Source: ZC4RG29 sp964521255 | GTDB lineage: Bacteria; Bacteroidota; Bacteroidia; Cytophagales; Cyclobacteriaceae | Reading direction: 5' to 3' | Assembly (NCBI GenBank): GCA_964521255.1 | Contig: CAZFRM010000011.1 | Location: forward strand, 62,001 to 126,000 | Length of the DNA: 64,000 nucleotides | Part shown: positions 33,876 through 42,892 of the stretch, piece after piece | Numbering within the stretch: position 1 is the stretch's first letter | Layout of the letters: every line of letters starts with the position of its first letter | Position numbers and translations under genes: made by a program | Notes under the pieces: model-generated | What the model saw: only the letters and a program-made list of their open reading frames with translations | Database searches by the model: none | What the model was told of the DNA's origin: nothing

Positions 33876-36620
33876 ATGAATTTAAAATTTCTATACACAC
33901 TCGCGTTTGTTTTTATTTTACTGAGTATAACAGTTAGCGCTCAGGTCAAGGTACAGAACCTGCTGACGGAAAATCAATCAAATCCCATAGGACTTGATAT
34001 AACCAATCCGCGCTTCTCCTGGCAATTGATATCGGAAAAGAGAAACGTAATGCAGTCCGCTTATGAAATCAGGGTGGGAAAAAATATTTCCGTTACCAAG
34101 GGACAAGAGCTGGTATGGAACACAGGAAAGATCAACTCGGATGCATCCGTACACATCCCCTATGCTGGAAGTAATCTTGAATCGGGCACGCGATACTTTT
34201 GGCAAGTGAGAGTTTGGGATAATCTTGGCAAGGCATCTGCATGGAGTTCACCCGCATTTTGGCAAACTGCTTTTTTGCAACCATCTGACTGGAAGGCACA
34301 ATGGATTCAACCGGGATTTGATGAAGATACCGTGATGCGGAAAAGCCCGATGTTTCGTAAGCAGTTTAGCGCTGCTAAAAAAATTCAATCCGCTACAGTT
34401 TACATAACCTCTCATGGAATTTACGAAGCGCATATAAACGGACAACGGGTGGGTGATGATTATTTAACGCCAGGATGGACAAGCTACCACAAGCGACTGC
34501 AATACCAGGTGTATGACGTAACGAACTTGTTGCAGACAGGCAACAATGCCGTTGGGGTTACATTGGGAAGCGGCTGGTATAGAGGATACATTGGATTTCA
34601 GGGTCAAAAGAATTTTTATGGAAATGATGTTTCACTTTTATTCCAAATGGAAATCACGTATGCTGATGGTACTAAGGAAACTGTTGTGTCTGACGGAAGT
34701 TGGAAATCATCAACGGGTGCAATACAGGATTCTGAAATTTACAATGGCGAGATCATTGATGCACGATTGGATAAAAAAGGATGGAATCGTGTAGGCTATA
34801 ACGATTCAGACTGGAATGCAGTTAAGGTACAGGACTTCCCTAAAGATCACCTGATCGCAACCTACAACGAACCGATCAGGAAAAAAGAAACGTTTGTACC
34901 CAAAACCATCTTCACTACTCCGAAGGGCGAAAAAGTTATTGACTTCGGACAGAACCTTGTTGGTTGGGTTGTGGTCAAAGTTAAAGGTAATGCCGGTGAT
35001 AAGATTGTTGTGTCACACGCTGAAGTTTTGGATAAGCACGGCAATTTCTATTTAGATAATTTGCGTGCGGCGAAATCAGAAGGTGTTTATATTTTAAGTG
35101 GCAATGGTGAAGAAGTGTTTGAGCCGCATTTCACTTTTCATGGATTTCGTTATATAAAAGTGGAAGGCTATCCCGGTGAACTCAAGCCGGAAAATTTTAC
35201 TGCTGTTGCTTTGTATTCAGATATGAAAACTACCGGGAGTTTTACGACATCCAATAAACTTATCAATCAATTACAACATAACATACAATGGGGACAAAAA
35301 GGAAACTTCCTGGATGTACCTACTGACTGCCCACAACGTGATGAACGCTTGGGCTGGACAGGCGATGCGCAGGCTTTCTCCAGAACCGCAGCTTTCAACA
35401 TGGGTGTAAATAGTTTCTTTAGCAAGTGGCTTAAAGATCTTGAAGCAGACCAGATAAATGGCAGTGTACCTTTTGTTATCCCTAACGTATTAGGTGAACA
35501 AGCTTCTGGTTCTGCGGGATGGGCCGATGCCGCCACAATTATTCCCTGGAACATGTACCTCGCCTATGGCGATAGAAAATTACTGGCCGATCAATATGCA
35601 AGCATGAAAGCATGGGTTGGTTTCATGGAAAAGAACAGCACCAATCATCTTTGGAATAAAGGATTTCATTTTGGCGATTGGCTCTTCTACCGCCCCTTTG
35701 ATGATAATGATGGAAGGTCTGCTGTTACGGATAAATATCTGATTGCTCAATGCTTTTATGCGCACTCCACTCAACTGGTAATAAACGCCGCCAAAGTTTT
35801 AGGTAAGACGGAAGATGTTGCAACGTATACTGCATTGCTAAAGAATACCAAGGATGCTTTTCTGAAAGAATATGTAACAGGTGGCGGACGACTTATTTCT
35901 AGTACACAGACAGCCTATGTGCTGGCGTTAAATTTTGATATGTTGCCGGAAGAATCCAGGGCTAAGGCCGCTGAACGCCTTGTTGAAAATGTAAAGGCTT
36001 ATGACAATCATTTAACAACTGGTTTTTTAGGAACGCCATACCTATGCCATGTACTCAGTCGCTTTGGTTACACTGATGTGGCTTACAAATTGTTACTTCA
36101 GGAAACTTATCCCTCATGGCTCTATCCCGTTAAGATGGGGGCCACTACAATTTGGGAACGCTGGGATGGCATTAAACCTGACAGTACGTTTCAAACACCG
36201 GGCATGAATTCTTTCAATCACTATGCATATGGGGCTATTGGTGATTGGATGTACCGTGTGGTTGCAGGAATTGATACGTATGAAGATGGCGTGGGCTACA
36301 AGCATATAATGATAAAACCAAATCCCGGTGGCGGATTTACTAATGTTAACGCTGATTTAATAACTTACTATGGATTGGTAAGCTCCCGCTGGAAGGTTGA
36401 AAATGGAAAATTTCTTTTGCATGTTTTTGTCCCGCCAAATACAACAGCACGGGTTTTTATACCCGCGTCATCAGTGAATGATATAAGTGAAAGTGGAAAA
36501 GCTTTAACGTCCGTTAAGGAAATAAAAGTAGCAGGAACTGAAAGTGATTATGTGATGATTGATGTCGGGTCAGGAAATTATCAGTTTAGCGTTAGCAATT
36601 TTGGTAACGCTCCTGACTGA
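33876..36620 (+). CDS. Alpha-L-rhamnosidase (GH78)
   Basis: A 914-residue secreted enzyme removing terminal alpha-L-rhamnose from glycosides or polysaccharides. A signal peptide (1-22, VSA-Q) is followed by the GH78 N-terminal beta domains (DITNPRFSWQL... and WIQPG...) and a catalytic alpha/alpha barrel. Key segment DVPTDCPQRDERLGWTGDAQ holds Glu490, the expected general acid. IWERWDG holds Glu761, the expected general base. A C-terminal beta-sandwich ends it. No transporter or sensor genes lie alongside, so it is not part of an obvious polysaccharide locus. The identification is secure. Confidence 0.95.
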   Translation: MNLKFLYTLAFVFILLSITVSAQVKVQNLLTENQSNPIGLDITNPRFSWQLISEKRNVMQSAYEIRVGKNISVTKGQELVWNTGKINSDASVHIPYAGSNLESGTRYFWQVRVWDNLGKASAWSSPAFWQTAFLQPSDWKAQWIQPGFDEDTVMRKSPMFRKQFSAAKKIQSATVYITSHGIYEAHINGQRVGDDYLTPGWTSYHKRLQYQVYDVTNLLQTGNNAVGVTLGSGWYRGYIGFQGQKNFYGNDVSLLFQMEITYADGTKETVVSDGSWKSSTGAIQDSEIYNGEIIDARLDKKGWNRVGYNDSDWNAVKVQDFPKDHLIATYNEPIRKKETFVPKTIFTTPKGEKVIDFGQNLVGWVVVKVKGNAGDKIVVSHAEVLDKHGNFYLDNLRAAKSEGVYILSGNGEEVFEPHFTFHGFRYIKVEGYPGELKPENFTAVALYSDMKTTGSFTTSNKLINQLQHNIQWGQKGNFLDVPTDCPQRDERLGWTGDAQAFSRTAAFNMGVNSFFSKWLKDLEADQINGSVPFVIPNVLGEQASGSAGWADAATIIPWNMYLAYGDRKLLADQYASMKAWVGFMEKNSTNHLWNKGFHFGDWLFYRPFDDNDGRSAVTDKYLIAQCFYAHSTQLVINAAKVLGKTEDVATYTALLKNTKDAFLKEYVTGGGRLISSTQTAYVLALNFDMLPEESRAKAAERLVENVKAYDNHLTTGFLGTPYLCHVLSRFGYTDVAYKLLLQETYPSWLYPVKMGATTIWERWDGIKPDSTFQTPGMNSFNHYAYGAIGDWMYRVVAGIDTYEDGVGYKHIMIKPNPGGGFTNVNADLITYYGLVSSRWKVENGKFLLHVFVPPNTTARVFIPASSVNDISESGKALTSVKEIKVAGTESDYVMIDVGSGNYQFSVSNFGNAPD

Positions 36621-36640
36621 AATGCAACAGCTATATAAAA

Positions 36641-36672
36641 TGAAAGAGGATCCTAAAAAGGATCCTCTTTCA
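36641..36672. terminator. Bidirectional hairpin terminator
   Basis: TGAAAGAGGATCC (36641-36653) and GGATCCTCTTTCA (36660-36672) form a perfect 13-bp stem with a 6-base loop. It sits between convergent genes and can serve both. Confidence 0.75.
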
Positions 36673-36692
36673 TTTACGTTAATACCTTTAGA

Positions 36693-37175
36693 TTATTGTT
36701 TGGTGAATACAAATTCCCAATTACCTTCCACTTCGCCAACTCTTCCACCTGCATATCCCGCACCGGTGAAAGTAAAACTCATGGACAATTGCGAGCCATT
36801 TTGTTGATAACTAATGGAAAGTGGAGGGTTTTCAACTAATCTAAGAATAGTAGTTTCCGGGTTGTCACCAAATCTCCAGGTTCCAGTGGCTGGCCAGGGA
36901 CTGGGATTGGGCCTTGATCCTGAGACACTGAAATTATAAGTGGGATTAGTGCTATTGCTGTATGTTCCGGAAAGATTTAAAACAAAATTCGTAAAGTCAG
37001 ATGAACGGTCCGTACCATCCAATTCTACTGATGACATGGCCCAATTTCCTTTCAATTTCTCCAATTGAACTTCCTCAACTGACTTTTCATCACTGCTTCC
37101 GCTATCACAGTTCATTAAAAGAGTTGCTGCGCTGGCCACAACGATTAAAGAGAGAATTCTACCTAATGATTTCAT
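36693..37175 (-). CDS. Lipocalin-like lipoprotein
   Basis: A 160-residue exported protein with a lipobox-like LLMNC (Cys23 probable). The mature part begins with acidic SGSSDEKSVEE and continues as beta strands: LKGNWAMSSVELDG, FVLNLSGTYSN, TGTWRFGDNPETTILRL and VEGNWEFVFTKQ. Repeated GxW pairs at strand starts resemble lipocalin-like DUF domains found in Bacteroidota lipoproteins. No ligand is known. It is convergent with the rhamnosidase gene and separated by the hairpin terminator. Confidence 0.7.
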   Translation of the reverse strand: MKSLGRILSLIVVASAATLLMNCDSGSSDEKSVEEVQLEKLKGNWAMSSVELDGTDRSSDFTNFVLNLSGTYSNSTNPTYNFSVSGSRPNPSPWPATGTWRFGDNPETTILRLVENPPLSISYQQNGSQLSMSFTFTGAGYAGGRVGEVEGNWEFVFTKQ

Positions 37176-37350
37176 TATTAAAAAGATTATTTGTCACCAA
37201 TTTGCTACTAAAAATCCAAAATTCAAATTTTCACTCTGGTAAGAGGTGTTTCATAGCGAAAATCAAAGGTTTAATGCCGTCTGAAAATCATTGGTAACCT
37301 GATTTTCCTCTTACCTCGTCCTTTGTACCCCGCACCTCTTGCTCTCCACC

Positions 37351-37974
37351 TTACTTAAATGTCATTATATCTACCTTAACAGCATTCTGCGGATATTCTG
37401 CGGGTTGATTTGAGGCTATGAAAATCATGCAATCTTTTGGAAGCTCATCAAGCTGGTTAAGATACCAGTCAAAGGCATTGCGGTCCAGGTTAGTACCCGG
37501 TTCATCGAGAAAAACAGCATCAGCCTCAGTGAAGATGGCAAGGGCAAGCTTAAGCCGCTGTTTCATGCCACTTGAAAAATTTGCGATGTATTTATCACGG
37601 GCATCATACAGGTACATCTTTTTCATCACCTCGTCAATGGAAAGATCGTTTCGACTCTTCTTCATTTTAAAATGAAAGCGTACTTGTTCAGTCAAGGTAA
37701 ATTCATCAATCAGATCCATGTATGGGGTGGCAATGGTAACGTGACGGAAGACTGATTCTATTTCGAGTTCCTGTTGATTGTTTGAATAACGGAGCGTGCC
37801 CATTGTCGGTGGCATTTGCCCCCAAAGAATTTGCATAAGAGTAGATTTCCCAGAACCGTTAGGGCCTACAATTGCATAGGTTTTTCCTTTTTCAAATGTA
37901 TATGACAAGTTGCGGAAGATCCATTCGCGGTTAAAGCGCTTTCCTAAATTTTCTGTGGTGATGCTGAAAGACAA
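37351..37974 (-). CDS. ABC transporter ATP-binding protein (orphan)
   Basis: A 207-residue ATPase. Walker A is GPNGSGKSTLMQIL (near residue 38), the signature is NFSSGMKQRLKLAL, and Walker B is ADAVFLDEPGTNLD. The start codon is TTG. No permease lies next to it. It is downstream of the lipid A genes, after a 180-base gap with an inverted repeat. Similar small ATPases sit near lpxA in relatives, so a link to envelope biogenesis is possible but unproven. Confidence 0.85.
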   Translation of the reverse strand: MSFSITTENLGKRFNREWIFRNLSYTFEKGKTYAIVGPNGSGKSTLMQILWGQMPPTMGTLRYSNNQQELEIESVFRHVTIATPYMDLIDEFTLTEQVRFHFKMKKSRNDLSIDEVMKKMYLYDARDKYIANFSSGMKQRLKLALAIFTEADAVFLDEPGTNLDRNAFDWYLNQLDELPKDCMIFIASNQPAEYPQNAVKVDIMTFK

Positions 37975-38021
37975 TATTGAATGATTGAATAGATGAATGA
38001 GTGAATAAAACTTTTCGTTTA

Positions 38022-38121
38022 CTGATCAATGGCGTTTAGTTAAGCTTTATTTTTATTTGGCCTCACCCTACCTCTCCGAAGGAGAGGAGTTTATGGAGCT
38101 TAACTAAACGCCATTGATCAG
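38022..38121. repeat. 25-bp perfect inverted repeat around a REP palindrome
   Basis: The arm at 38022-38046 (CTGATCAATGGCGTTTAGTT...) is exactly inverted at 38097-38121. The 50-base loop holds GGCCTCACCC and CCTCTCC GAA GGAGAGG (about 38059-38086), the same family as 10817-10850. Sequence just beyond, GCTAATCAGCACATCCG (38121-38137), recurs at 2381-2397. It lies between lpxA and the ABC ATPase gene and looks like a miniature mobile or REP-type unit. Confidence 0.75.
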
Positions 38122-38156
38122 CTAATCAGCACATCCGCTAATTGGCTAATCGATAA

Positions 38157-38945
38157 TTAATCACTTTTTCCGTAACCCTTCATTATTCCGCGTTCAGAAT
38201 TGCGGATAAAATTCATAATGTAATCCCGCTCTTCTGTTTTTGTGACCTGAGATTCTACTTCTTCAATGGCTTTGCTATTATTCAGCCCTTTCAAAAATAT
38301 GTAACGGTAAATTTCCTGTATCTCATTTATCTTTTCTGAAGAGAAGCCTCGCCTTCTCAATCCAACGGAGTTGATACCGGCATACGTGAGTGGCTCCCGT
38401 GCTGCTTTAACAAAGGGAGGAACATCTTTCCGCACCAGTGACCCACCGGATATCATAACGTGTGCACCGATTTTAACAAACTGATGCAAAGCGCTTGCTC
38501 CGCCAATGATGGCCCAATCGTCTACTTCTACATGGCCGGCAAGCTGAACCGTGTTAACTAAAATGCAATGATTACCGATAATGCAATCATGGGCTACGTG
38601 TACATAGGCCATCAGCAGGCAGTTTTTACCAATAACCGTTTTAAACTTATCTGTTGTGCCACAACTTACCGTTACACATTCGCGTATCACCGTGTTATCA
38701 CCAATGTAGGTCTCTGTTTTTTCACCGGCGTATTTGAGATCTTGTGGGATGGATGAAATAGAAGCGCCTGGAAATATTTTAACATTCTTCCCCAAACGTG
38801 CACCATTCCATATAATAGCGCCTGGCCCAATCCAGGATCCATCATCAATTACCACGTCTTTCTGAATTGTGGCAAATGGTTCAATGATTACATTCTTACC
38901 AATTTTTGCTTCAGGATGAACGTTAGCTAAGTGATATTGGCTCAT
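38157..38945 (-). CDS. lpxA: UDP-N-acetylglucosamine acyltransferase
   Basis: A 262-residue enzyme adding a hydroxyacyl chain to UDP-GlcNAc from acyl-carrier protein, the first lipid A step. The left-handed hexapeptide helix is evident from repeats such as IGKNVIIEPFATI, LGKNVKIFPGASI and IGNHCILVNTVQLAG. The catalytic His lies in YVHVAHDCIIGNH. The C-terminal helical domain starts near residue 190 (GINSVGLRRRGFSSE). It follows lpxC-fabZ by a few bases and is the third gene of the lpxD-lpxC/fabZ-lpxA run. Confidence 0.95.
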   Translation of the reverse strand: MSQYHLANVHPEAKIGKNVIIEPFATIQKDVVIDDGSWIGPGAIIWNGARLGKNVKIFPGASISSIPQDLKYAGEKTETYIGDNTVIRECVTVSCGTTDKFKTVIGKNCLLMAYVHVAHDCIIGNHCILVNTVQLAGHVEVDDWAIIGGASALHQFVKIGAHVMISGGSLVRKDVPPFVKAAREPLTYAGINSVGLRRRGFSSEKINEIQEIYRYIFLKGLNNSKAIEEVESQVTKTEERDYIMNFIRNSERGIMKGYGKSD

Positions 38946-38952
38946 GAATTTA

Positions 38953-40347
38953 TTAGTCTTTACGAACGATGCTGGCTGTCATAGTGCCTTCACAAACCAT
39001 GGTATTGCCTACGAAACCCCGGCCATACATTTTGGCGATTCCCCGTTTGATGGGAACAATCAGGTCGCATTGTATTACAAGCGTATCACCAGGAAGAACC
39101 ATTTTTCTGAATCGCATATTTTCTATGCCCAGGAAATAAGTCCAATAATTTTCCGGATCGGGAACAGTGCTCAGCACAAGTATGCCTCCGATTTGAGCCA
39201 TCGCTTCAATCTGCATAACGCCAGGCATCACAGGATTTCCCGGAAAGTGACCCTGGAAGAAGGGTTCGTTTACCGTTACATTCTTTACGCCGGCTACGCT
39301 TTCGTTATCGAGGTAAATGATCTTATCGATCATCAGGAAAGGATAGCGGTGCTTTAGAATGGATGATATTTTGTTAATATCCATTACAGGAGGAAGGCTC
39401 GGATTATATTTTGGTCTTCCCTTTTTGTCCGCTTCCTGCATAGCTTTCTTCAGCTTTTTGGCGAAAGCTACATTAGCAGCGTGGCCAGGTCTTGCGGCCA
39501 GCACCTGTGCTTTTAACGGACGGCCTGACAGCGCAAGGTCGCCTACAATGTCGAGGAGTTTATGGCGCGCAGGTTCATTTTTATACCGTAGTTCAATGTT
39601 GTTTAAGATGCCTTCCTGCTTTACCGCTACCTTGGGTTTTCCCAGCATCTTGGCAATATTCTCTAATTCATTATCCTGAACGATGCGATCAACAATAACA
39701 ATAGCATTGTTGAGGTCGCCTCCTTTGATGAGGTTATTCTTGTAGAGCATTTCCAACTCATGTAGGAAACAGAAAGTACGGCATGATGCTATTTCTTTTT
39801 CAAATTGACGAATATCTGTAATTGAGGCATGTTGACTGCCCAGCACCGGAGAATTGTAATCAATCATTACGGTAACCCGGTAATCATCCAGCGGTAGTGC
39901 GGCGATCTCTACATTTCTTGCTGCCTCACGGTAGAACAATGGTTCTTGTACTTCAAAGAAATCACGTATGGCATTTTGCTCTTCTGTACCGGCCGCTTTA
40001 AGCACCTCAACAAATTCAATGGAGCTTCCATCCATAATAGGACATTCGGGACCATCCAATTGAATTAATACATTATCAATTTCAAGTCCCACCAATGCAG
40101 CGAGCGTATGTTCAATGGTGCTGACGCGCGCACCACTTTGTTCAATGGTTGTACCCCGCGACACATCTACAACGTTATCACAATCGGCATCTATTATGGG
40201 CGATCCCGGCAAATCAACACGTTGAAATTTAATTCCGTGATTGGGCTTGGCGGGTACAAAGGTCATGTTGGTCTGTACGCCGGTATGGAGACCCACACCA
40301 GAAAGGGTTACAGACTTCTGAATAGTTTGTTGCTTGATATTTAACAT
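38953..40347 (-). CDS. lpxC-fabZ: Bifunctional UDP-3-O-acyl-GlcNAc deacetylase / 3-hydroxyacyl-ACP dehydratase
   Basis: A 464-residue two-domain fusion typical of Bacteroidota. Residues 1-305 are LpxC, committing lipid A synthesis: GVGLHTG at the start, the zinc ligand in STIEHTLAALVGLEIDN, and KLLDIVGDLALSG. Residues 320-464 are FabZ: HRYPFLMIDKI and GHFPGNPVMPGVMQIEAMAQ with the catalytic His and Glu. The ATG at 40347 is preferred to a TTG at 40359. It links fatty acid and lipid A metabolism in one polypeptide. The gap to lpxA is seven bases, so they are co-transcribed. Confidence 0.96.
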   Translation of the reverse strand: MLNIKQQTIQKSVTLSGVGLHTGVQTNMTFVPAKPNHGIKFQRVDLPGSPIIDADCDNVVDVSRGTTIEQSGARVSTIEHTLAALVGLEIDNVLIQLDGPECPIMDGSSIEFVEVLKAAGTEEQNAIRDFFEVQEPLFYREAARNVEIAALPLDDYRVTVMIDYNSPVLGSQHASITDIRQFEKEIASCRTFCFLHELEMLYKNNLIKGGDLNNAIVIVDRIVQDNELENIAKMLGKPKVAVKQEGILNNIELRYKNEPARHKLLDIVGDLALSGRPLKAQVLAARPGHAANVAFAKKLKKAMQEADKKGRPKYNPSLPPVMDINKISSILKHRYPFLMIDKIIYLDNESVAGVKNVTVNEPFFQGHFPGNPVMPGVMQIEAMAQIGGILVLSTVPDPENYWTYFLGIENMRFRKMVLPGDTLVIQCDLIVPIKRGIAKMYGRGFVGNTMVCEGTMTASIVRKD

Positions 40348-40433
40348 TTTTCCCTGCAAAAGTGCGCAAATTTAACCCCAATTATCGGGAATAACCAATT
40401 TTTGACTTTCTCTTGCAGAGGAGTATGAGATAG

Positions 40434-41483
40434 CTATGAATGATTGGCCAGCTCTTTGAATTTAACTTCCAACTCTTTCAGACGATTGTTTATATCCGGG
40501 AGTTTCTTGAAAACAGCGTAGGAACGGAAATATTCTTTTACGTCGAAAACCGGAGATCCAAGCAGGCGTTGCCCTTCTTTAACCACTGATTTGCCAATGC
40601 CAGCTTGTGCGCCAATGCTCGTGTTGTTGGCGACAACAAGATGACCGGCAATTCCTACCTGGCCTGCGAGCATACAATTTTCACCAATTTTTGCCGAGCC
40701 TGATACACCGGTTTGGGCGGCAATCACGGTATTCTTTCCAATTTCAACATTGTGAGCGATCTGAATGAGGTTATCCAGTTTTACACCATTATGAATGATC
40801 GTCGCGTCGCCAAAGAACGTGGCGCAGTCAATGACTGTATTCGCGCCAATGGCTACGTTGTCTTCAATAATTACCTTGCCGAGCTGAGGAATAGTTTTGT
40901 ATGTTCCATCTTCCTGGGGGGCAAAGCCGAAGCCGTCACTGCCAATTACCGTTCCGGAATGTATTACACAGTTGTTCCCGATGATTGTATCCGCATAAAC
41001 CTTTACACCAGGATGCAAGATGGAATTGTTGCCGATGGTCACATTGTCACCGATGTATGCGTGCGGATAGATCTTTACGTTATCTCCGACTTTAACATTA
41101 TTACCAATATAAGAGAAAGCTCCCCGGTAAATGTTTGATCCTACGGTTGAGTCTTTTCCTAAATAACAAGGATCTTCAATGCCTGCTTTTTGGAAGCTTA
41201 TCAACTTGTGGTATTCTTCTAAAAGCAGCGTGAAGCTGACGTAAGGATCTTCCACTAATATGAGTGTAGACTTGATTTCTTTTTTTGGCGTAAAATCCTT
41301 TTTGACAATTACTGCCGTCGCTTCCGTTGTATATATAAATTGCTCATAACGGGGATTGGAAAGAAACGCTATCTGACCTTTTTTTGCTTCCTGGATTTTG
41401 GCCAGCATGTTTATCTTTTCGTTGCCATTACCACTCACTTCTCCTCCCAGCATGCCGGCAATTTGGTTAACAGTAAATTCCAT
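40434..41483 (-). CDS. lpxD: UDP-3-O-(3-hydroxymyristoyl)glucosamine N-acyltransferase
   Basis: A 349-residue acyltransferase of the third lipid A step. An N-terminal uridine-binding domain (MEFTVNQIAGMLGGEVSG...) is followed by a hexapeptide-repeat helix (IYRGAFSYIGNNVKVGDN..., IHSGTVIGSDGFGFAPQ, with the catalytic His in IAHNVEIGKN) and a C-terminal helix. A TTG at 41519 would add 12 residues without similarity, so the ATG at 41483 is chosen. The gap to lpxC-fabZ is 86 bases, and an HD hydrolase gene lies upstream in the same direction. Confidence 0.95.
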   Translation of the reverse strand: MEFTVNQIAGMLGGEVSGNGNEKINMLAKIQEAKKGQIAFLSNPRYEQFIYTTEATAVIVKKDFTPKKEIKSTLILVEDPYVSFTLLLEEYHKLISFQKAGIEDPCYLGKDSTVGSNIYRGAFSYIGNNVKVGDNVKIYPHAYIGDNVTIGNNSILHPGVKVYADTIIGNNCVIHSGTVIGSDGFGFAPQEDGTYKTIPQLGKVIIEDNVAIGANTVIDCATFFGDATIIHNGVKLDNLIQIAHNVEIGKNTVIAAQTGVSGSAKIGENCMLAGQVGIAGHLVVANNTSIGAQAGIGKSVVKEGQRLLGSPVFDVKEYFRSYAVFKKLPDINNRLKELEVKFKELANHS

Positions 41484-41546
41484 AGTGTAATTGGGATTAG
41501 ACACTGGCATTAACTGCAATACCTTAACGATGCCGGGGGTGCCTTT

Positions 41547-42770
41547 TTACAAAGATACGTTTTTGGGCCAGCAGAGATAATTTTTTTTAACGATTTTACC
41601 AAGCGCCTTTATGTTTGGAAGATCGGAGGCCTGGGCAATGTCCAGAAGTTGTCCGTCCTTAGTCAGAATGTTAATGGATTGCCCTTCCGTGTAAGCCTCG
41701 TTACTAACGGTACCATAAGAAAAAAGATAATTTGATTCTGATCGCAGTGTCCTAAATTCTTTTATTACGCCATTCCTTATTTTTTCGATCTGATTTTTTT
41801 TGATGGGCTCATTACTCAGGTTAATACTGAATAATTTTCGCTCAATCAGCATAGTGGAGAGAGTAGATAAAATGGTGTCATCATGATTGCGCCAGAATTT
41901 AATAGCGCCCCAAAGATCATGATCATCCAATCGACCGAAGGCTTCAAGCACACGACGACTTTTAAAGCCCTCTATGCTTATGGCATTCTGAAGAAAGTAA
42001 AGTAACGATTCACTGGCAACCAGGGTCTCACCATTCTTAACCAGGTGTTGAGCTCTTCTGATCAGGTTCACCAACATACGCTCAGCGCTGACAGTAGTTT
42101 TATGAAGATAAACCTGCCAATACATTAGTCTGCGGGCCGTAAGAAAATTTTCTATGCTGTAAATACCTTTCTCTTCCACAACCAACTGGTCATTATAAAC
42201 ATCCAGCATGGAAATGATACGATCAATGCCAATTGTCCCTTCCAATACACCCGTGAAAAAACAATCACGTTTCAAATAATCCAACCGGTCAATATCAAGT
42301 TGGCTGGAGACCAGTGCATGGAAAAATTTTCGCTTGTAACTATTCCTGAAAATTTTGAGCGTGAGTTCAAGAGCGCCGTTAAAATCTTTATTGAGTTCCT
42401 GCATAAAACGATAGGAAAGGCTCTCATGCGGAACCCCGTGCAACAAAGTTTCCTCCAGCGTGTGAGAGAAGGGCCCGTGACCTATGTCGTGAAGAAGAAT
42501 AGCAAGTTGGGCGGCTTCAATTTCATCTCCTGATATCTCAACCCCTTTTGTGCGCAGATTGTCTAATACTCTGCCCATAAGGTGCATGGCGCCTAGCGCA
42601 TGCTGAAAGCGAGTATGAAGCGCGCCGGGATAAACAAAGTCGGTAAGACCCAATTGCCTGATGTGCCGCAGCCTTTGAAACCAGGGATGCGTTATGATAT
42701 CAAAAATCAATGCGCTTCTTATCGTGATGAATCCGTATACCGGATCGTTGATGATTTTCTTTTTATTCAT
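41547..42770 (-). CDS. HD-domain phosphohydrolase (dGTPase/SAMHD1-like)
   Basis: A 407-residue protein. The HD motif is complete: His in TRFQHALGAMHLMG, HDIGHGPFSH (His-Asp) and the later Asp in SQLDIDRLDYLKRD. The architecture, with a C-terminal region of about 150 residues, resembles SAMHD1/dGTPase-type triphosphohydrolases, though family members in Bacteroidota are called simply HD proteins. The substrate is not known. It is the upstream gene of the lpxD-lpxC/fabZ-lpxA run and divergent from porX. Confidence 0.88.
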   Translation of the reverse strand: MNKKKIINDPVYGFITIRSALIFDIITHPWFQRLRHIRQLGLTDFVYPGALHTRFQHALGAMHLMGRVLDNLRTKGVEISGDEIEAAQLAILLHDIGHGPFSHTLEETLLHGVPHESLSYRFMQELNKDFNGALELTLKIFRNSYKRKFFHALVSSQLDIDRLDYLKRDCFFTGVLEGTIGIDRIISMLDVYNDQLVVEEKGIYSIENFLTARRLMYWQVYLHKTTVSAERMLVNLIRRAQHLVKNGETLVASESLLYFLQNAISIEGFKSRRVLEAFGRLDDHDLWGAIKFWRNHDDTILSTLSTMLIERKLFSINLSNEPIKKNQIEKIRNGVIKEFRTLRSESNYLFSYGTVSNEAYTEGQSINILTKDGQLLDIAQASDLPNIKALGKIVKKNYLCWPKNVSL

Positions 42771-42892
42771 GGATTAAAGTTATCAGTTATCCGTTTATTA
42801 GATATTTGTTTTGCCTTTTTAACTTGATAGCTGGTAACTAATAACTGGCAACTAATAACTAACTTCGGGAGAAATTACAATAAACAGAAGCT

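Noticed and set aside
37293..37300. Third ECF promoter (GGTTACC on the minus strand)
   Set aside because: It lacks the full TTGGGTTACCT and has no GTATrAAG at 13 bases.
37283..37307. Rho-independent terminator from the GAAAATCA/TGATTTTC stem
   Set aside because: There is an 8-bp stem, but no T-run on either strand at the right place.
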